From contig NZ_JAGSHX010000006.1 of the NCBI RefSeq assembly GCF_018138715.1, forward strand, positions 9,548,001 through 9,612,000: a DNA stretch of 64,000 nucleotides, written 5' to 3'. Both the position numbers and the translations under genes were made by a program. Of this stretch, positions 1 to 6,921 are shown piece by piece; positions within the stretch are counted from its first letter, which is position 1, and each line of letters starts with the position of its first letter. The notes beneath the pieces were generated by a model that ran no database searches, was not told the origin of the DNA, and saw only the letters and a list, made by a program, of their open reading frames with translations. This DNA is from Streptomyces asiaticus. Lineage in GTDB: Bacteria > Actinomycetota > Actinomycetes > Streptomycetales > Streptomycetaceae.

Positions 1-1988
1 CCGTCCACGGCGGCCGAGGCATCGGCGCCACCGGAGGCGGTGGCCTTCCAGCCGTCGTTGCGGACCCGGGTCTCACAGCCCGCCAGTCGGCAGCCGGACG
101 ACCAGATGGGCTCGCCGTACTCGTACGCCCCCTGGTCCGGCCCGTCGCCCCGGACCTCGCCGGTCACCCCGTCGACCTTTTCGCCCGCGTCGATGGCGGG
201 GGAGTCCGCGCGCGGCCAGAGTTCGCCGTTGCGCGCGTCGGTGTAGCGCGGATCGGTGGGCGGCAGCAGGTTGCTCCGTACGACGGGGGCGGGGTCGCCG
301 GGACCGGAGATCTCCATCGGGGTGAGCGCCGCGTCGTTGCTGACGTACGTCCCGGTGGCGTCGGTGGCGCCGCTCAGCCGGACGGCGGCGGTGGAAATGC
401 CCGTGCCGTACGAGGAGTTGTGATCGCGGTTGCCGAGGCTGACACTGCTGTGGCCGTTGAAGAAGGTGCCGCGGGTGCCGGTGTTGTACGCCACGTTGTG
501 GTGCAGCAGGAAGTTGCCGGAGGAGTTGTCGATGTAGTAGCCGACCTGGCCGTCCGCGTCATGCACGGTGTTGTGGTCGACGCTGGTGCCCTTGGCGTCC
601 AGGTTGCAGCACACATAGAACGGGCTGCCGTCACGTGAGGTGCGCATCGCCTCCGAGAGGTCGTTGTAGGCGATCCGGTTGTCGTGGAAGGGCACACCGT
701 TCAGCTGCCAGGCGGTGTCGATGCTCGCCCGGCCGGTGCGCCGGACGGTGTTGTGGGTGACGGTCTGGCCGCTGCCGTTGATCTCGATACCGGGTGTGTA
801 GCTGCCCATCCAGCCCACGTCGTGGATGTAGTTGCCGGTGACGGTGTTGCCGCTGCCGCGCAGCAGCACACCCGTGCCCGCGGAGTAGCCGATGTCGCTG
901 TCGCGCAGGGTGTTGCCCCGGCCGAGGATCTGGACACCGGAGTTCAGCACCCGCGAGGCGACGATGTGGCCCTCGCCGGGCGGGATGGCCAGTTCGTCGT
1001 CGCGCGGCATGGGGAGCGTGGAGAACTCCGAGATGTAGCGGGCCCGGACCCCCTCGACCAGCACACCGGTGCTGTCCGCGCCGGTGCGCAGCGAGGTGCC
1101 CCACAGTTCCAGACCGCGCACGGTGACATGGGAGCTGTGCGAGAGGTCCACGCCCCAGCTCTCGTACTTCGCGGTGACGGTGTGGCCCGTGACACCGCCC
1201 TTGGGCGGGACCAGATAGAGGCGGCGCGCGTCCTTGTCGTAGTACCACTCACCGGGCTGGTCCAGCGTGGCCTTGGCGCCGACCAGGTAGTAGTTGCGGT
1301 AGTTCTGGTCGCCCATGCACAGCGGGGTGCAGCGGTAGTTGCCGCCCGTGAAGTCGAGGGCGCCGTCCGAGGTGGCGGTCACCGTGCCGGTCTGCTGGCT
1401 CCATGGATTGGAACCGGCCCACAGATGGACGGTGGCGCCGGTGAAGTCGCCGTCCGGCAGATCCGGGTCGTCGATGTGCTGATCGGTGGAGGAGCGCTCG
1501 GCCACCGCCCAGGACGGATTGAGCGGATCGGAGCCGGAGTTGGGCCAGCGGCCCTCCATGGCGCGCTCGCCGTCCAGGAACAGCGCGTTCTCGCTGCGGT
1601 CGAGCGGGAGGTCCACATCGGCGGCCACCAGACCGCCGCCCGCGTCCTTCCACCCGGTCACCGCCCGCGTCCCGTCGACGGTGACCGGCCCGTCCCCGTA
1701 CGCCGCCAGGGTGACCGGGGCGTCGGCGCGGCCCGAGGGCGGGGCGACCCGCTCGCGGTAGTTCCCCCGGTGGATCACACAGGTGTCGCCGGGCCCGACC
1801 TGCTCGGTGCAGCGGCCGATGGTGCGGAACGGATGGCGCGAGCTGCCGCTGTCGTGGTCGGTGCCCCAGGTGGCGACGTGATACGTACGCCCCTCGGGCC
1901 GTCCCTCGGCCGATGCGGCGCCCGGCAGCGCGGTCAGGACCGCCGCTGCGGCGGCGACCACGGATATGCGCCTGAGCGCGGGTCTCAT
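1..1988 (-). CDS. Secreted right-handed parallel beta-helix protein (3' end outside window)
   Basis: About 662 codons are visible. The start at 1988 gives a Sec signal peptide (MRPALRRISVV, an Ala-rich core, then ...GAASA). The next part resembles the polysaccharide lyase/beta-helix family (YHVATWGTDHDSGSS, then a first rung with GDTCVIHRGNYRER). The central part has many short rungs of the type NTVTGNYIHDVG and HNTVHDADGQ. The last visible residues (GWKATASGGADASAAVD) look like the start of a discoidin/F5-8C-type carbohydrate-binding module, which is inference because the gene leaves the window. Likely role: extracellular polysaccharide binding or cleavage. It reads away from the TetR gene at 2322. 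Confidence 0.85.
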   Translation of the reverse strand, partial: MRPALRRISVVAAAAAVLTALPGAASAEGRPEGRTYHVATWGTDHDSGSSRHPFRTIGRCTEQVGPGDTCVIHRGNYRERVAPPSGRADAPVTLAAYGDGPVTVDGTRAVTGWKDAGGGLVAADVDLPLDRSENALFLDGERAMEGRWPNSGSDPLNPSWAVAERSSTDQHIDDPDLPDGDFTGATVHLWAGSNPWSQQTGTVTATSDGALDFTGGNYRCTPLCMGDQNYRNYYLVGAKATLDQPGEWYYDKDARRLYLVPPKGGVTGHTVTAKYESWGVDLSHSSHVTVRGLELWGTSLRTGADSTGVLVEGVRARYISEFSTLPMPRDDELAIPPGEGHIVASRVLNSGVQILGRGNTLRDSDIGYSAGTGVLLRGSGNTVTGNYIHDVGWMGSYTPGIEINGSGQTVTHNTVRRTGRASIDTAWQLNGVPFHDNRIAYNDLSEAMRTSRDGSPFYVCCNLDAKGTSVDHNTVHDADGQVGYYIDNSSGNFLLHHNVAYNTGTRGTFFNGHSSVSLGNRDHNSSYGTGISTAAVRLSGATDATGTYVSNDAALTPMEISGPGDPAPVVRSNLLPPTDPRYTDARNGELWPRADSPAIDAGEKVDGVTGEVRGDGPDQGAYEYGEPIWSSGCRLAGCETRVRNDGWKATASGGADASAAVD

Positions 1989-2321
1989 CTACAGCCTCCC
2001 CGGTTGAGATTCGACCGCAACGTAGGAGAAACATCGGATGAGGTCAACGGCTGGGGAGGGAATGGCCGGAGGAGCACCCTGGGACTAGGGGATATTTATG
2101 GGCGTAGTGGCCGCTATCCCATCGGGGGTTCAGTGACAGATCCGATGTCTCCGCGCTTCGATGAAACCCCGGAGGTGCGCCTCTCCCCGAGGGCCGGCTG
2201 ATCGCCGTTTTCCCGAGGGCCCGGCCACCCGCCGCCGCTCTTCAATCAGTTGCTTTATTTAATTCACGCGCTTTAGGGTGGCCGCGACAGCTCACAGGAA
2301 CCACGGAGACTGGAGGCCACG
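1989..2321. other. Divergent intergenic region, beta-helix gene / TetR gene
   Basis: This 333-base gap holds the promoters of two divergent genes. It contains two AT-rich islands unusual for this sequence, around 2089-2100 (GGATATTTATG) and 2245-2275 (GCTTTATTTAATTCACG). These are plausible -10 regions for the leftward and rightward genes respectively. A 6-bp inverted repeat (GGCCGG/CCGGCC) lies near 2193-2227. No ORF with coding character was seen. Confidence 0.4.
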
Positions 2322-2987
2322 GTGACCGACGCACGCACCGTCCGCTCCGCCGGGACCCGCGAGGCCATCATGGCCGCGGCGGAGCGGCTCTACGCCGAGC
2401 ACGGCCTGGTCGCGGTGTCGAACCGGCAGATCAGCGAGGCGGCCGGACAGGGCAATGTCGCCGCGGTCGGCTATCACTTCGGCACCAGGGCGGATCTGGT
2501 CCGCGCCATCATGCGCAAGCACTCCGAGGCGATCGAGGAGATCCGGCGGCGGATGGCGGAGGAGACCCGCGGCAGTGAGGAGGTCCGGGACTGGGTCGCC
2601 TGCCTGGTGCGCCCCGCCACCGAGCACCTGGCCACCCTGGGCGTCCCCTCCTGGTACGCCCGGTTCGCCGTCCAGGTGATGACCGACCCCGTGCTGCGGG
2701 CGATCGTCACCGACGAGGCCCTCACCCGGGAGCCGCTGCGGGAGACCCTCCACGGCCTGGGCGGCTGCCTGGACGCCCTGCCCGCCGAGGTACGGGCCGA
2801 ACGCGGCGACATGGCCCGCCAGTTGATCACCCACACCTGTGCCGAACGGGAGCGCGCCCTCGCCGAGGGGACCAGTACGCGCCAGCCGTCCTGGTACGAC
2901 ACGGCCGGTGCGCTCACCGACGCCATCACCGGTCTGCTCCTCGCCCCCGTCACCCGCCGTTCCCCAGCCAAGGAGGCCCGGACATGA
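2322..2987 (+). CDS. TetR/AcrR family transcriptional regulator
   Basis: A 221-aa protein from a GTG start 7 nt behind a GGAG-type ribosome site. The N-terminal helix-turn-helix is clear (about residues 8-60: AAERLYAEHG, SNRQISEAAG, VAAVGYHFGTRADL). The C-terminal ligand-binding half is helical and unassigned. Its stop overlaps the ATG of the ferredoxin remnant (ATGA at 2984-2987). It was therefore the first gene of a TetR-ferredoxin-P450 operon whose two catalytic genes are now broken. The natural effector is unknown, and the remaining targets may be only its own promoter. Confidence 0.9.
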   Translation: MTDARTVRSAGTREAIMAAAERLYAEHGLVAVSNRQISEAAGQGNVAAVGYHFGTRADLVRAIMRKHSEAIEEIRRRMAEETRGSEEVRDWVACLVRPATEHLATLGVPSWYARFAVQVMTDPVLRAIVTDEALTREPLRETLHGLGGCLDALPAEVRAERGDMARQLITHTCAERERALAEGTSTRQPSWYDTAGALTDAITGLLLAPVTRRSPAKEART

Positions 2988-3189
2988 AGATCACCGTCGA
3001 CGAGGAGAAGTGCTGCGGCGCGGGCCAGTGTGTGCTCATCGCGCCCGAGGTGTTCGACCAGCGCGAGGAGGACGGCGCATCGTCCTGCTGCTCGACGCCG
3101 AGCCCGCCGACGGGCAGCACACGGCCGTCCGGGAGGCCGCGAGTGTCTGCCCGGCGGCCGCGATCCAGCTGAGCGAGTCTCGGGACTGA
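2984..3189 (+). pseudogene. 3Fe-4S ferredoxin, frameshifted
   Basis: The ATG overlaps the TetR stop. The first frame reads MKITVDEEKCCGAGQCVLIA...VFDQREEDG, which is a P450-type 3Fe-4S ferredoxin with its first cysteines. After about 3075 the homology moves to another frame (IVLLLDAEPADGQH, then VCPAAAIQL), stopping at 3189. One base appears to be missing around 3074-3077 (GACGGCGCATCG; a GGC CGC ATC reading would restore the frame). The unshifted product loses the last cluster cysteine and ends in unrelated residues at 3172. It is very likely non-functional unless this is a sequencing error. Confidence 0.8.
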
Positions 3190-3230
3190 TCAACGGGGGC
3201 CCACTCCCGACCGGCCCTCGGAGGAAGACC

Positions 3231-3388
3231 GTGACCACCTCCCGCTGGCCCGGATGGAGCTCCAGGTGGTCTACCCCGCCCTGTTCCGCCGCGTCCCCAC
3301 CCTGCGGATGGCGGCGGACCTGGCGGACATCCCGTTCACGTACGACGCGGTGATCTACGGAGTGTACGCACTCCCGGTCACCTGGTAG
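3231..3388 (+). pseudogene. Cytochrome P450 remnant: start region plus C-terminal tail
   Basis: A good ribosome site (GGAGGAAG, 3220-3227) and a GTG start (3231; MTTS) are kept. From about 3233, in another frame, the sequence encodes only the last ~50 residues of a P450: LARMELQVVYPALFRRVP, then ...IYGVYALPVTW and a stop at 3386-3388. This matches the tail after the heme-binding loop, as in the intact P450 at 35071-36306 (LARVEMQVAWPRLFERVP...LTSLPVTW). Roughly 1.1 kb coding for the catalytic core, including the heme cysteine, is gone. The deletion junction is about 3235-3245. Confidence 0.85.
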
Positions 3389-3657
3389 CCGTTCCGGCCT
3401 CGGGCCCTGAGCAGCGGCGGAACGGCCGGGACCTCCGGCGCGGCACCGATGTCCTCGGGCGTCAGCATGAACTCCTCCGGGTAGGCGTCGCGCCGGGTGC
3501 GCCGTGCGGGCTCGCTGGTGCGCCACATGTACAGGCACCGTGCGCACTGGAGCACCTCCCAGACGCCGGGGACGGGGGAGCCGGTGATGTGCTCGATCGT
3601 CTCGTGGGCACAGCGCGGGCACGGGGAGGCCGGGCGCGGGGGAGTGGTGTCGGACAT
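3355..3657 (-). CDS. vdcD: Hydroxyarylic acid decarboxylase small subunit, VdcD-like
   Basis: A 100-aa protein matching the small D subunit of non-oxidative hydroxyarylic acid decarboxylases. It has two CxxC pairs (CPRCAHE and CARCLYMW) and the conserved SPVPGVWEVLQC, then APEVPAVPPLLR. The family usually ends near that point at about 75-80 residues. Here it runs about 15 residues further (ARGRNGYQVTGSAYTP), and that part is read antisense through the end of the P450 remnant. The original stop was probably lost in the deletion that damaged the P450. It is the third gene of vdcB-vdcC-vdcD. Function is probably kept because the core is intact. Confidence 0.85.
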   Translation of the reverse strand: MSDTTPPRPASPCPRCAHETIEHITGSPVPGVWEVLQCARCLYMWRTSEPARRTRRDAYPEEFMLTPEDIGAAPEVPAVPPLLRARGRNGYQVTGSAYTP

Positions 3658-3711
3658 CCGAAGTCCTTCCGTGAGGTGGGGTTGGGGTGGGATGGGGTGT
3701 CGGTGGTGTGG

Positions 3712-5136
3712 TCAGCGGGTGGCGGCGAGCTGCCGCAGCCGGGTCAGCCACTCGGCCGTCTCGGGTAGATCGCGCACCTGGGTGCCGTAGTTGCCGCGGT
3801 TGTCGGGGGCGACGGGGGTGGTGGCGTCGATGATGAGCTTGTCGGTGATACCGGGCGTGCTGGCCTGCGGGGCCAGCTCCAGCACCGACAGATTGGGGAT
3901 CCGCACCAGATCGCCCGCCGGGTTCATCTTCGTGGACAGCGCCCACATCACCTGGGGGAGGTCGAACGGGTCGACGTCCTCGTCCACCACGATCACGGTG
4001 GCGGCGTAACCGAGGCCGTGCGGAGTGGTCAGCACCCGCATGCCGACCGCCTTGGCGAAACCGCCGTAGCGCTTCTTGGTGGACACGATGACCACCAGCC
4101 CGTGGGTGTACATCGCGTTGACCGCCTGGACCTCGGGGAAGTCGCGGCGCAGCTGCTTGTACAGCGGCACACAGGTGTTGGCGGCGATCAGATAGTCCAC
4201 CTCGGTCCACGGCATGCCGAGGTAGAGGTGCTCGAAGATCGGGGCGGTGCGGTAGGAGATCCGGTCGATACGGATCACGGGCATGTTCCGGCCGCCGGAG
4301 TAGTGGCCGGTGAACTCGCCGAACGGCCCCTCGATCTCCCGCCTCCGGCCTTCGATGACGCCCTCGATGACCACCTCGCTGCCCCACGGCACGGGCAGCC
4401 CGGTGAGCGGGGCCCGGGAGACCGGGGCGGGGGCGCCGCGCAGGGCGCCGGCCAGCTCGTACTCGTTCTGCTCGTACTCCATCGGGGTGGAGGCCACGAT
4501 GGAGATCACCGGCTCGTTGCCGAGCGCGATGGCCACGGGCAGGTCCTCGCCCCGCTCCTCGGCGGTGTGCAGATGCTGGGCGATGTCATGCATCGGCACC
4601 GGTTGGATGGCGAGCGTGCGCCTGCCCTTGACCTCGATGCGGTAGATGCCGACGTTCTGCTTGCCGCTGTGCTGGGGGTCGGCGGGGTCCTTGGAGATCA
4701 CGGCCGCCTTGTCGATGTAGAAGCCGCCGTCGCCGTCGTTGAGCCGGATCAGCGGAAGCACCCGGAAGATGTCGGCGTCCTCGCCCTCCAGGGTGTTCTC
4801 GGCCCACACCGGGTTCTCGCGCCACTCGGGGGTCACCGGGAAGGTGTCCCAGCGGCGGATGAACTCCTCCACCTGCTCCTTGGTGCCGGTCTCCTTGGGC
4901 AGGCCGAGCGCGAGCGCGTGATTGGCCCAGGAGCCGTGCACATTGAGCGCGATCCGCGCGTCGGTGAAGCCCTTGACGCGGTCGAAGTACAGCGCGGGGG
5001 CGTGGCCGCCCAGGCGCGGGGCCGCGTTCGCGGCTGCGGCGATGTCCGGCTCCGGCATCACCTCGTCGTCGATGTGCAGCAGCTGACCCTCCTTCCGGAG
5101 GGCGTCGAGGAAGCCGCGGAAGTCGTCGTAGGCCAT
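3712..5136 (-). CDS. vdcC: UbiD-family hydroxyarylic acid decarboxylase, VdcC
   Basis: A 474-aa protein of normal length for the C subunit of vanillate/4-hydroxybenzoate decarboxylase. It begins MAYDDFRGFLDALRKEGQLL and contains the UbiD prFMN-binding core (GPFGEFTGHYSGGRNMPV at about residues 265-285). It also has the conserved LTTPHGLGYAATVIVVDEDV and WALSTKMNP blocks. The family decarboxylates phenolic acids non-oxidatively using prenylated FMN supplied by a UbiX partner, here the gene at 5168. It lies 31 nt downstream of vdcB and 54 nt upstream of vdcD, so the three form one leftward operon. Confidence 0.93.
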   Translation of the reverse strand: MAYDDFRGFLDALRKEGQLLHIDDEVMPEPDIAAAANAAPRLGGHAPALYFDRVKGFTDARIALNVHGSWANHALALGLPKETGTKEQVEEFIRRWDTFPVTPEWRENPVWAENTLEGEDADIFRVLPLIRLNDGDGGFYIDKAAVISKDPADPQHSGKQNVGIYRIEVKGRRTLAIQPVPMHDIAQHLHTAEERGEDLPVAIALGNEPVISIVASTPMEYEQNEYELAGALRGAPAPVSRAPLTGLPVPWGSEVVIEGVIEGRRREIEGPFGEFTGHYSGGRNMPVIRIDRISYRTAPIFEHLYLGMPWTEVDYLIAANTCVPLYKQLRRDFPEVQAVNAMYTHGLVVIVSTKKRYGGFAKAVGMRVLTTPHGLGYAATVIVVDEDVDPFDLPQVMWALSTKMNPAGDLVRIPNLSVLELAPQASTPGITDKLIIDATTPVAPDNRGNYGTQVRDLPETAEWLTRLRQLAATR

Positions 5137-5167
5137 GGGAACTCCAAGTAGGCGAGGGGCGGGGGAA

Positions 5168-5761
5168 TCAGGCGGCGGTGGGCTTCGGGCCGCGCGCGGC
5201 GCGCATGCCCGCCCACCGCTTGGCGGCGGGCGCGGGCAGGTCGAACTGGTCCAGGAGGCGGGCCGTGAGGTGGTCGACGATGTCGTCCACCGACCGGGGG
5301 TGGTTGTAGAAGGCGGGCATGGGCGGGACCATCCGCACGCCCATCCGGGAGAGCGCCAGCATGTTCTCCAGGTGGATCTCGCTGAGCGGGGTCTCCCTCG
5401 GTACCAGGACGAGCCGGCGCCGCTCCTTGAGGACCACGTCCGCGGCGCGGCCCACCAGCCCGTCGGCGTATCCGGCCCGGATCCCGGCGAGGGTCTTCAT
5501 CGAGCACGGCGCGATGATCATGCCGTCGGTGCGGAAGGAGCCGGAGGAGATGGTGGCGCCCTGGTCCTCGGGGGAGTGGGTCACATCGGCGAGCCCGGCC
5601 ACCTCACGGGCGGACCGGCCGGTCTCCAGCTCGATCGTGGTGCGCGCCCAGCGGCTGAGCACCAGATGGGTCTCCACCCCGGGCAGCTCGGCCAGCGTCT
5701 CCAGCAGCCGGACGCCGAACACGGCACCCGTTGCTCCTGTCATGCCCACGATCAATCGCAC
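5168..5761 (-). CDS. vdcB: UbiX-family flavin prenyltransferase, VdcB
   Basis: A 197-aa protein starting with GTG at 5761 behind GAGGGAG. It has the UbiX signatures: MRLIVGMTGATGAVFGVRLL at the N-terminus, SGSFRTDGMIIAPCSMKTLA at about residues 77-96, and VPRETPLSEIHLENML. UbiX enzymes prenylate FMN to make the cofactor of UbiD decarboxylases. It is the first gene of the vdcBCD operon, with a divergent AraC-type regulator 151 bp away. Operon context makes VdcB a better call than a ubiquinone-pathway UbiX, since Streptomyces use menaquinone. Confidence 0.93.
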   Translation of the reverse strand: MRLIVGMTGATGAVFGVRLLETLAELPGVETHLVLSRWARTTIELETGRSAREVAGLADVTHSPEDQGATISSGSFRTDGMIIAPCSMKTLAGIRAGYADGLVGRAADVVLKERRRLVLVPRETPLSEIHLENMLALSRMGVRMVPPMPAFYNHPRSVDDIVDHLTARLLDQFDLPAPAAKRWAGMRAARGPKPTAA

Positions 5762-5912
5762 GGTGGCGCGCTCCCTCGGCTGCTTCGGGTGGAATGCTCT
5801 CGATGGAAGGGGAAGCGGTGACCACGGGGACTCTTTCGGTCACCCGTTCACCACAACGCACTCCACGCTAGATGCGGACCAGGGGACACCAGCCGTACAC
5901 TGAAGACGCGCT

Positions 5913-6803
5913 ATGGACAGAAACGGACACCGTGATGTCACCGAGGTTCCGTTCCGGCCCTCCGTGGGAGCCCCGCCGGGAGCGGTCGTGCTGGACTTCC
6001 CCGGGCTCGCCGCCCGCGCCCGGAGCCATGGCCTCGATGTCCACGCCCCGATGCGGCTCGCCTTCCACCAGCTGATCACCGTACGCTCCGGGACGCTGCG
6101 CTGCTCGGTGGACTTCACCGAGCACGAGCTGACCGAGGGCGGCTGGATGTGGGTGCGCCCCGGGCAGATCCACCAGTTCCGGTCCGCCCTCGGCGCGGCG
6201 GACGGTGCCGCCGTGCTCTTCCCGCCCGGCTATCTCGGCGCCGCCACCGCCGCGGTCGCCCGGCTGGACCGGCCCGCGTCCCGGTCCCCGCTGGTGGTGC
6301 CCGAGGGCGCCGACGCCGAGGCCGTCCGGGGCGTCCTGGATCTGCTGGAGAGCGAGTACCGGACGGTGTCCGGGCCGCTGGAGGCGCATGTCGAGGTGGT
6401 GCGCCACCTCGTCGCCGTCCTCGTGCTGCGGCTGGCCCATCTGCCCGGCGCCCGGAGCGCGGACACGGCAGGCAGTGCGGCGTTCCGCCGCTTCCAGCAG
6501 GCCGTGGAGCGCGACTACACCCGCACCCACCGGGTCGAGGACTACGCGGACCGGCTGGGCTACAGCGTCCGCACCCTGACCCGGGCCACCCGCGCCACCG
6601 TCGGATGCGGCGCCAAGCGGTTCATCGACGACCGGGTGCTGCTCGAGGCCAAGCGGCTGCTGGTGCACACCGATCTGTCCGCCACGGCCATCGGCGAGCG
6701 GCTCGGCTTCCCGGACGCCACCGTCTTCACCAAGTTCTTCCGGCGGCGCTCGGGCGAGACCCCGGCCGGGTTCCGCACCCGCGCCTCGGGCGCGCGGCGC
6801 TGA
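5913..6803 (+). CDS. AraC family regulator, probable activator of vdcBCD
   Basis: A 296-aa protein. The N-terminal half is a cupin-like sensing domain (DVHAPMRLAFHQLITVRSG, then GWMWVRPGQIHQFRS). The C-terminal about 95 residues form the AraC double helix-turn-helix (VEDYADRLGYSVRTLTRATR, then AIGERLGFPDATVFTKFFRR). It is divergent from vdcB, the usual arrangement for a local regulator responding to the aromatic acid substrate. The shared region has a 7-bp inverted repeat GGTGACC/GGTCACC (5817-5844) that could be an operator. Assignment to vdc is from position only. Confidence 0.88.
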   Translation: MDRNGHRDVTEVPFRPSVGAPPGAVVLDFPGLAARARSHGLDVHAPMRLAFHQLITVRSGTLRCSVDFTEHELTEGGWMWVRPGQIHQFRSALGAADGAAVLFPPGYLGAATAAVARLDRPASRSPLVVPEGADAEAVRGVLDLLESEYRTVSGPLEAHVEVVRHLVAVLVLRLAHLPGARSADTAGSAAFRRFQQAVERDYTRTHRVEDYADRLGYSVRTLTRATRATVGCGAKRFIDDRVLLEAKRLLVHTDLSATAIGERLGFPDATVFTKFFRRRSGETPAGFRTRASGARR

Positions 6804-6841
6804 CGGCCCGAGCGTCATATCTGAGGCTGACGGCCCGAGCG
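6799..6841 (+). repeat. 16-bp direct repeat spanning the AraC stop codon
   Basis: Two identical copies of GCTGACGGCCCGAGCG lie at 6799-6814 and 6826-6841, a period of 27 bases. The first copy contains the TGA stop of the AraC gene. Because 27 is divisible by three, the second copy carries a TGA in the same frame. See the finding on stop-codon repeats. Confidence 0.85.
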
Positions 6842-6862
6842 ATGGGCGAGGGGGAGAAGCAC

Positions 6863-6899
6863 CGCGCGCCCGCCCGGCGGGGAGCCGGACGGGCGCGCG
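6863..6899. terminator. Bidirectional terminator between AraC and phospholipase C genes
   Basis: A strong hairpin sits between two convergent genes. The outer arms CGCGCGCCCG (6863-6872) and CGGGCGCGCG (6890-6899) pair perfectly. An inner stem CCGGC/GCCGG (6874-6878/6884-6888) is separated by single unpaired bases. There is no U-tract, as is usual in Streptomyces. Confidence 0.75.
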
Positions 6900-6921
6900 A
6901 CGAGGGACCGGTGGCGGAGGC

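Noticed and set aside
5817..5844. GGTGACC/GGTCACC inverted repeat as a proven AraC operator
   Set aside because: AraC proteins usually bind direct repeats, and seven-base arms are weak evidence. It is kept only as a remark under the regulator.
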